From Spirochaetales bacterium (lineage in GTDB: Bacteria > Spirochaetota > Spirochaetia > DSM-2461): DNA of 64,000 nt. The stretch covers positions 1 to 64,000 of the forward strand of contig JAKSCK010000048.1 of the NCBI GenBank assembly GCA_022360655.1, in the 5' to 3' direction. Below the pieces are notes generated by a model. It saw nothing but the letters and a program-made list of their open reading frames with translations, was not told the DNA's origin and searched no databases. Of the stretch, positions 58,440 through 64,000 are shown piece after piece; position 1 is the first letter of the stretch, and each line of letters begins with the position of its first letter. Made by a program: the position numbers and the translations under genes.

Positions 58440-60174
58440 CACTTATATCCTCTGATGTGAGGAATGGCATTCGTAACAAAATCTCAGTATAAGAATTGAT
58501 CTGAGATTGTATTGATACTCCATATTTTTCCCCATATAAAAGTTTTATTCGTTTATCTATGCTATTCAAACCAAAGCTATCTCTACTTTCTTCTTTATAG
58601 AATTTCTCAATACTGTCTTGCTTCATTCCAATTCCAGTATCATGAATCTTCAGAATAATATCACCCTGTTCAACTGTGCTTTGAACACGAATAAAACCTT
58701 TTCTTTTGCTATTCTTTAGTCCATGATAGATTGCATTCTCAACAATCGGCTGAAGCGTTAATTTTGGAACGATTGCATGCTCTGTTCGTTTATCTAAAGT
58801 CATCTCATATGAGAAATATTCTATGTATCTTCTTTTTTGTATTTCCAGATAGCTTTTAGTAATTTCAAATTCTTGTTTTAGAGAGATTAAGTCCTTTCCA
58901 GTACTCAAAGATAATCGGTAAAAGTTTGTAAGGTAGTGAACATGGGAAATGGCTTCATCGTACTCCTCAATACTAATGAGAGAATCAATCATTCCAAGAC
59001 TATTGTATAAAAAATGAGGGTTTATTTGGGATTGAATCAATTTGAATTCATAATCTCTTATCTGTTTTTGCTCTGAATACACCGTTTTTAAAAGCTCATC
59101 TATTCTGTCCATCAACGAATTAAATCCCTGACCTAGAACTCCAATTTCATTGTTAGAGGTTTCAGGAAATCGCACTTCCATTTCTCCTTTACGTATGCTT
59201 TTCATAACATTTGCAAGAACAAAAATGGGACGAGAGATATTTTTTGAGATTCCATAGGATACAAAAAATGAAAATAATATGCACCCAAGTCCAATTAAAA
59301 AGATACTATAAATCAATAGATTTTTTTCTTTTGATATTTCTGAATATGGAATTGAGTAAACAATATTCCAACTCAACTGTTCATAATCTTTAATCGTAAT
59401 AAAATATTTTCTCTTTCCAATCTTAAAGACTCCATTACGATTTTTATAGAGCTGCGACATTTGATCATGACTCAACGCAATAGTCTGATAAATACTTTTT
59501 CCGATATAGTTTTTATTTGTTGAAGATAAAACATCCTCATTAGAATTAATAAGGAAGAATTCTCCTTGATCTTTTTTTAGATCCTTGTAGATTCCCCTAA
59601 AAATATCTTCACTGATTAAAAATTGAACATTACCAATGTAATTCCCTCTATTTAAATCAATTGTTTTTTTTGTAACTAAGAACATCCATTCATCAGAATT
59701 TGTTGTTTTATTCCGAAGAAGATAAGGACCAGTCCAAAAAGGCTTAAGAGGAATATCAAGAGTATTAAATTCCTGCTCTATCCCAGAATACAATGAGAAA
59801 CCAAAAGTTTGAAAATCGCGTGTGTAAATTTCATATGATGAAAGATAGTCATTCAATCCTCTGATAATTGTATATGTATTGAGTGCTTTATTATATGAAT
59901 TGTAAACATCGGCAGGGGCAATTGGAAGTTTTGGATATTCTTTCAAGAGATCCTGTAAATCATCTTCAATTGAAAACGATATAATGTAATTATTAACATT
60001 ATGAACAATTGAATTCATGTTTGTTTTAATAAGATCTAATTCTGCTTGTGCGTTATTTTTTGTTTTTGTCGTAATGGTTCTAGAAGTTAAAACGTTAACA
60101 GAACCTGTCATTAGGGCAATAATGAGTACAATAATGAGAAAATTATAACAAAATATCTTATTTCTTATGGTCAT
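58432..60174 (-). CDS. YesM-type sensor histidine kinase
   Basis: 580 residues from the ATG at 60174 with GGAG eight bases upstream. One membrane segment at the N-terminus (YNFLIIVLIIALMTGSVNVL), a roughly 250-residue extracytoplasmic dCache-like sensor, a second segment (LLIYSIFLIGLGCILFSFFVSYG), HAMP, then the HisKA_7 motif LIQSQINPHFLYNSLGMID and an ATPase with LQPIVENAIYHGL and DTGIGMKQDSIEKFY. Signals to the YesN regulator encoded 8 bases inside its 3' end. Senses a sugar or the binding protein by analogy only. Confidence 0.95.
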   Translation of the reverse strand: MTIRNKIFCYNFLIIVLIIALMTGSVNVLTSRTITTKTKNNAQAELDLIKTNMNSIVHNVNNYIISFSIEDDLQDLLKEYPKLPIAPADVYNSYNKALNTYTIIRGLNDYLSSYEIYTRDFQTFGFSLYSGIEQEFNTLDIPLKPFWTGPYLLRNKTTNSDEWMFLVTKKTIDLNRGNYIGNVQFLISEDIFRGIYKDLKKDQGEFFLINSNEDVLSSTNKNYIGKSIYQTIALSHDQMSQLYKNRNGVFKIGKRKYFITIKDYEQLSWNIVYSIPYSEISKEKNLLIYSIFLIGLGCILFSFFVSYGISKNISRPIFVLANVMKSIRKGEMEVRFPETSNNEIGVLGQGFNSLMDRIDELLKTVYSEQKQIRDYEFKLIQSQINPHFLYNSLGMIDSLISIEEYDEAISHVHYLTNFYRLSLSTGKDLISLKQEFEITKSYLEIQKRRYIEYFSYEMTLDKRTEHAIVPKLTLQPIVENAIYHGLKNSKRKGFIRVQSTVEQGDIILKIHDTGIGMKQDSIEKFYKEESRDSFGLNSIDKRIKLLYGEKYGVSIQSQINSYTEILLRMPFLTSEDISDA

Positions 60175-60995
60175 CTTCAGCACTCCAAACACCAATGGTC
60201 TTCACAAAAATAAATCCACTTCCTCATGTTTCAAGCAATTAGAGATTGACTGATCATAAAGGAGTATAGAAGCATGAATTCTGTTCTAGAAATAGAACAA
60301 ATCCTTTTGCCATAAATTTTCTTCCATTATTATATTCTAGCATATGTTCATGTTGGTTTAATAAATGAATAATTGGACGAAAAAATTATTGAAACATTTC
60401 TGTTTTGATTGAACATCAAATGAATAATATTCATAGCATAGATCAACGTTATAAAGCTTTTTTACAAAATAGTCGAATCTGAGAGCAGTCACTAAGAGAG
60501 AATTCACCAACATGCATTATTAGGAATCTTTATAACTTTTCATTCACTAGAAAGTCATGAAGTCAATCAGCTGAAAATTTATTCAGCTGTTTATCAACTT
60601 AAGTTCCTTTAAATCAAAGAATCATGACATTCTTCATCATACAGAGACTTTCCAGATCTTTCGCCAATTGTTTGGCTTCAACTTCTTTATGATATTTTCA
60701 ATACACACGCAAGAGAATACCATACACTCTTTTGATAATTGTGGAGTGCCGTAAAAAACTTAAATATTGATAATTCAACTTTTTATAAAACACAATGATT
60801 TGCTTCATTCTTTAGATTTTTCATTAAACAATACTTCAAATAAGTTCTTCGTTCAAAGACGCGCAAAAAGTTTAAAACTTGCAAAAATTACATTTCTTGA
60901 AACACATAAACATTGTTTTCAATCGATATGAAGCGGAAACAAAGAGATTTTAGCCCTAGCAATGACCTTGTTTGGGAGTAATGCAATAAATCGGA
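60175..60995. other. 820-base AT-rich region without a gene
   Basis: No open frame with a ribosome site was found on either strand. It holds a perfect 8-bp inverted repeat CAGCTGAA/TTCAGCTG at 60568-60589, and the kinase gene promoter should lie at its left end. The right border, near 60.99 kb, coincides with return to normal composition at manC. Decayed DNA or an uncharted regulatory region are both possible. Confidence 0.45.
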
Positions 60996-62042
60996 TCAAC
61001 TCCCCTGATGAGCCTCGGCCGCATCTTTTGCCAACTGACTTTCACCACGTTTGCAGATGAAAACCTGACTATTCGCAACAACAGCTATTAGATCATCAAC
61101 TCCACAAAATGTGACTGGAAGTTCTGAATAGGAAAAATTGTTCTGGGCTTGAATCTCGTGGTTGGTTGTTGAACAACCCATATCCGCAATGGCATCCCAG
61201 CTTCCTACATCACTCCATTGAAAGGTAGCCGGAACCATCCAGGCACTTTGGGTGTGTTCCATCACAGCATAATCAATGGAAATGGCAGGACACTGGTGAT
61301 AGAGCTCCCGCAGCAAAGAAGAGGGAAAACACACACCGGGCTCTTCTAAAAACCAATTCTGTTGGGGCTGAGCAAAGACCCTGGCAACCTGAGGTGCATG
61401 CAAATCCAACTCTGCCAAAAAGTGTTCCACTTGAAAGCAAAACATTCCCGAATTCCAAAAATGTTGGCCGCTTTCTACATATTCTTGGGCAATTTGCCCA
61501 TTGGGTTTTTCCCGAAAAGCCTTTACTGGACAAGGTCCAGAAACTCCATCCTCAACCTCTATATATCCATAACCTGTTGCTGGTGAATTGGGAACAATTC
61601 CAAAGGTCACAATTCCCTGGTTTTTTGCAGTAGTCGCCGCCTGTTCCACATCGATAACAAAGGACTCCACAGGAGAAATTAAATGATCTGCCGCCATCAC
61701 AAGAACCGTTTCTTTCTCTCTGCCATCCAGAATCATCCGTTCTGATGCCAGGGCAAGAGCCGGGGCTGTATTCTTTCCCACAGGTTCTGCAAGAATTGTG
61801 ATTTGTTGTTGCAAATCCAAGGAAAGCTGCTTCACTTCATTCAAAGCTGCAGGAACATGATTCTCATGGGTCACCACATAAATATGCCCTGAGAGATTCA
61901 AGGCTTCCGCACGGTCTAGAGCCTGGCGAAACAATGTTTTTTCACCACCAATTCGCATGAACTGTTTTGGACAAGAGGCAACGGAGGCAGGCCAAAGACG
62001 TTTTCCCGCCCCACCTGCCATGATGATGACATTATCAATCAC
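60996..62042 (-). CDS. manC: Mannose-1-phosphate guanylyltransferase
   Basis: 348 residues from the GTG at 62042, which has GGGAG nine bases upstream; the frame continues 31 codons upstream but overlaps the ilvE promoter. Makes GDP-mannose from mannose 1-phosphate and GTP for surface glycans. The nucleotide-binding N-terminus is NVIIMAGGAGKRLWPAS, followed by PKQFMRI, EPVGKNTAPALALAS, AADHLI and the EKPN-type FREKPNGQ with FQWSDVGSWDAI. Monofunctional: no isomerase domain. Divergent from ilvE. Confidence 0.93.
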   Translation of the reverse strand: MIDNVIIMAGGAGKRLWPASVASCPKQFMRIGGEKTLFRQALDRAEALNLSGHIYVVTHENHVPAALNEVKQLSLDLQQQITILAEPVGKNTAPALALASERMILDGREKETVLVMAADHLISPVESFVIDVEQAATTAKNQGIVTFGIVPNSPATGYGYIEVEDGVSGPCPVKAFREKPNGQIAQEYVESGQHFWNSGMFCFQVEHFLAELDLHAPQVARVFAQPQQNWFLEEPGVCFPSSLLRELYHQCPAISIDYAVMEHTQSAWMVPATFQWSDVGSWDAIADMGCSTTNHEIQAQNNFSYSELPVTFCGVDDLIAVVANSQVFICKRGESQLAKDAAEAHQGS

Positions 62043-62128
62043 GCCTATACTCTCCCTGTTGAGGCCTCGACTCGTGAGCCTTGGGCAACCTATGATGGAG
62101 TCTAGACCAGAAATGCGAGGTTCGGAAG

Positions 62129-63214
62129 ATGGCATTTACTCTATCCATACATCCCTGGGTGCATCTCGCCCAGTACAATGGAACAGAATGGATTGATAAC
62201 GATTTAGAACAGGAGCATCAAACTCCGGAACAGGAAGCGGCATTGCCAGAAGCAGAATTAGACGCTCTCATGGTTCAGCGAAACTCCTTTCCAGGTCTAC
62301 CCTTGGTGAACTACACCACACAATACGGCCTTGGTTGTTTTGAAGGATTAAAAGCCTTTCCTCAGCCTGATGGCTCGCTCAAACTATTCCGGCCCGACCA
62401 AAACTGTCAGCGCATGGCTTCTTCCATGAAAGGCTTAATGATGCCAGCGGTCAAACCTGAACTGCTCTTGGATGGAATTCGCCGTATTGTGGCCAAAAAT
62501 GCCCAACTGGGTTTTGCCCCAGCTTATGATGCAGAATGGGAAAAAGACCATTGGCTCAGTGGCGCTGCTGTGTACATTCGTCCCTTTGCCTACAGCGAGC
62601 CAGGCATTGGAATCAATCTCTCCAAAAAACCCTGGGTTGTGACCGTTTGTACAAATGTTTCCGCCTATTTCACCCCTGGAGCCAATGCCGCTGTGACCTC
62701 TCAAAGGATTCGAGCCACCAAAGGTGGAACGGGTTGGATTAAAACAGCCGCAAACTATGTCACCTCCACCTTGGCGAAAACAGAGGCCATCAATGACGGT
62801 TACATGGAAGCCATCTTCTTGGATGCCGAAACCCGAGAAAACATTGAAGAAGGTTCCTCCTGCAACTTCTTTGCTCTCTTCCCCGGAGGCCAACTGGTGA
62901 CACCTGAACTTGGAGATACCATCCTTCCAGGAATCACTCGAAGCTCCATCATTGAACTGGCCCGTTCCAAGGGGTACACCGTCCGTGAAGAACCGCTTTC
63001 CATTCACCGTGTGCTCTCTGATGCCAAGGAATGCTTTGTCACAGGAACGGCTGCGGGAATCACACCACTGGGCTCTCTCACCCACGATGGTGTGAAGAAA
63101 GAATTCTCAAGCCTGGAAGATGGCTCCACAGCCAACACCCTCCTCAAAGAGCTTAAAGGGATTCAGTATGGAGCCGTCAAAGATGGATTCAATTGGATGA
63201 TGGATGTCAAATAA
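62129..63214 (+). CDS. ilvE: Branched-chain amino acid aminotransferase
   Basis: 361 residues. PLP fold type IV enzyme interconverting branched-chain amino acids and oxo acids. The early NYTTQYGLGCFEGLKAF, RPFAYSE, the PLP-Lys segment GTGWIKTAANYVTS and the late LPGITRSSIIELARS and FVTGTAAGITPLGSL are all present, with EEGSSCNFFAL as the cofactor loop. GAGG lies eight bases before the ATG. Monocistronic, convergent with the TPR gene. Confidence 0.95.
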   Translation: MAFTLSIHPWVHLAQYNGTEWIDNDLEQEHQTPEQEAALPEAELDALMVQRNSFPGLPLVNYTTQYGLGCFEGLKAFPQPDGSLKLFRPDQNCQRMASSMKGLMMPAVKPELLLDGIRRIVAKNAQLGFAPAYDAEWEKDHWLSGAAVYIRPFAYSEPGIGINLSKKPWVVTVCTNVSAYFTPGANAAVTSQRIRATKGGTGWIKTAANYVTSTLAKTEAINDGYMEAIFLDAETRENIEEGSSCNFFALFPGGQLVTPELGDTILPGITRSSIIELARSKGYTVREEPLSIHRVLSDAKECFVTGTAAGITPLGSLTHDGVKKEFSSLEDGSTANTLLKELKGIQYGAVKDGFNWMMDVK

Positions 63215-63220
63215 TTTGAG

Positions 63221-63241
63221 ATCTGTTTTTTAACAGATTTT
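63221..63241. terminator. Small terminator between ilvE and the TPR gene
   Basis: ATCTGTT (63221-63227), loop TTTT, AACAGAT (63232-63238), then TT. Weak on its own; a stronger hairpin (63258-63282) overlaps the 3' coding end of the next gene. Confidence 0.5.
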
Positions 63242-63249
63242 CACCATTC

Positions 63250-64000
63250 TTAGGACGATCCCGTCATCAGTGATGACGGGATATCCTGATAAATCACAAA
63301 ATCTTGGAGTTCCTCTTCCTGGGTATTCAAACCAATGAGAAGAAGGCGATTCACATAGGGGGGCGTTTCTCGATCCACAAGGGTATTGAGTCCAATATCT
63401 GCATTCTCTGAATACAAACGTCGGTCATCCTCATCTCGTAGTCCACCAAATTCATAGGGCACTCTATCCAAATAATCCGATGCAGTGGCAAAGGCACTCA
63501 GAGCAGAGGCTCCCTCTTCCCCACTTCGAGCCGCTGCTCGCGCCCGGGCCACCCCAAGATTGTTCCAAGCGCCAATGTACCGGCGAAGTAACTCCCAATG
63601 TCTCGGCCTATCCAAAGGCATGAGCACACCACCATTTTCCGCCAATTCTTGATCTAATAGACGAATCACTCGTTCGTACTGCACAAGGGCTGCTTCAAAA
63701 TCCTCTCGCTGAAGCAGTGTGGTGGCCAGGGCATACTGGGCTTCTCGATCTTCTGGTAAACGGCGAGAAACCCGATAGAAATCCACAAGATCCCCTTCTT
63801 CCCCAAGTAGACTCCGCGCATAAGCTCGACGAAACAGAACCGGAGTGGGAAGAGAAGAGCCCACCTCCCCTCGATTCAACAGGGTTTCAGCCACACCATA
63901 ATGGGTGATGGCCTGACGCAGTTCTGAACGACGCCCCTCATCGAGTGGAATGAAAGCATCAAGAGAAAACTCGAGTTCACCTTGATGATCCTCACCTTGA
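63250..64000 (-). CDS. TPR-type protein, 5' end beyond the right edge
   Basis: 250 codons are visible and the frame stays open to position 64000, so the N-terminus lies outside the window. Helix-pair repeats are clear: REAQYALATTLLQREDFEAALVQYERVIRLLDQELAE and WNNLGVARARAAARSGEEGASALSAFATASDYL. The visible part has no signal or membrane segment. The stop codon sits beside a nearly perfect 12-bp inverted repeat, ATCCCGTCATCA/TGATGACGGGAT (63258-63282), within the last codons. Function unknown; such repeats usually mediate protein contacts. Confidence 0.75.
   Translation of the reverse strand, partial: QGEDHQGELEFSLDAFIPLDEGRRSELRQAITHYGVAETLLNRGEVGSSLPTPVLFRRAYARSLLGEEGDLVDFYRVSRRLPEDREAQYALATTLLQREDFEAALVQYERVIRLLDQELAENGGVLMPLDRPRHWELLRRYIGAWNNLGVARARAAARSGEEGASALSAFATASDYLDRVPYEFGGLRDEDDRRLYSENADIGLNTLVDRETPPYVNRLLLIGLNTQEEELQDFVIYQDIPSSLMTGSS

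Noticed and set aside
1-64000. tRNA, rRNA, CRISPR arrays, transposase or phage genes
   Set aside because: None found by eye: no cloverleaf with GGTTCGAATCC-type arm in a suitable spacer, no regularly spaced direct repeats, and no transposase-like proteins among the open frames.

Overview
The window looks like chromosomal DNA of a free-living, anaerobic, sugar-fermenting spirochaete. The assignment rests on style rather than a marker gene: many LPP20/TPR/FecR-type lipoproteins, signal-peptide beta-barrel proteins, a YesM/YesN-controlled sugar ABC operon, glycogen phosphorylase, a trimeric [FeFe] hydrogenase with a Rex repressor, and an oxygen defence built on superoxide reductase and rubrerythrin rather than catalase. 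No rRNA, tRNA, CRISPR array, transposase or phage gene was seen. About 60 protein genes are supported, including three too short for a usual ORF cutoff or cut by an edge: rubredoxin at 11405-11569, a Cys-rich membrane peptide at 47067-47234, and the start of a gene at 1-50.

Layout. 1-9.4 kb: SDR oxidoreductase, trpS, a beta-barrel protein, an OmpR-type two-component pair, a second barrel, a lipoprotein, an AI-2E-family permease and the EngB GTPase. 9.4-11.3 kb: shikimate kinase overlapping chorismate synthase. 11.4-13.3 kb: rubredoxin, ferritin and desulfoferrodoxin in one operon, plus rubrerythrin behind a strong promoter with a Fur/PerR-like box. 13.4-14.8 kb: a GT4 glycosyltransferase. 14.9-22 kb: hydrogenase operon (hydC, GHKL ATPase, 2Fe-2S protein, hydB, hydA) divergent from rex, a DRTGG protein and a PHP protein, with a Rex-like operator inside the rex promoter. 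22-25 kb: two LPP20-type lipoproteins and a FecR-domain protein. 25-30 kb: ychF, a small Cys protein and phnDCE, whose permease carries an extra N-terminal part and an inserted extracytoplasmic domain. 30-40.5 kb: a large unknown protein, SnoaL-like protein, binding-protein-like lipoprotein, orphan UgpC-type ATPase, LysM lipoprotein, and an envelope operon of LpoB-like, TPR, LPP20 and M15 peptidase genes. 40.6-44.5 kb: homoserine dehydrogenase and glycogen phosphorylase. 44.9-53.3 kb: small lipoproteins, a VWA protein, glmS, a lamin-tail lipoprotein, thioredoxin, an unknown and ssb. 53.3-61 kb: a conspicuously AT-rich block with a sugar ABC transporter lacking an ATPase and its YesM/YesN regulators. 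61-64 kb: manC, ilvE and a TPR protein running off the edge.

The most interesting non-gene signals are: a recurring asymmetric hairpin element (ATCG followed by a stem opening ACCCC and closing GGGGT) at seven sites, mostly just after genes, with the architecture of REP elements; a roughly 110-nt GC-rich rod-like fold downstream of glmS that may be an RNA; a second GC-rich element with an internal repeat at 47341-47470; and a 19-bp near-perfect hairpin at 44871-44912. All folds, motifs and base counts were read by eye.
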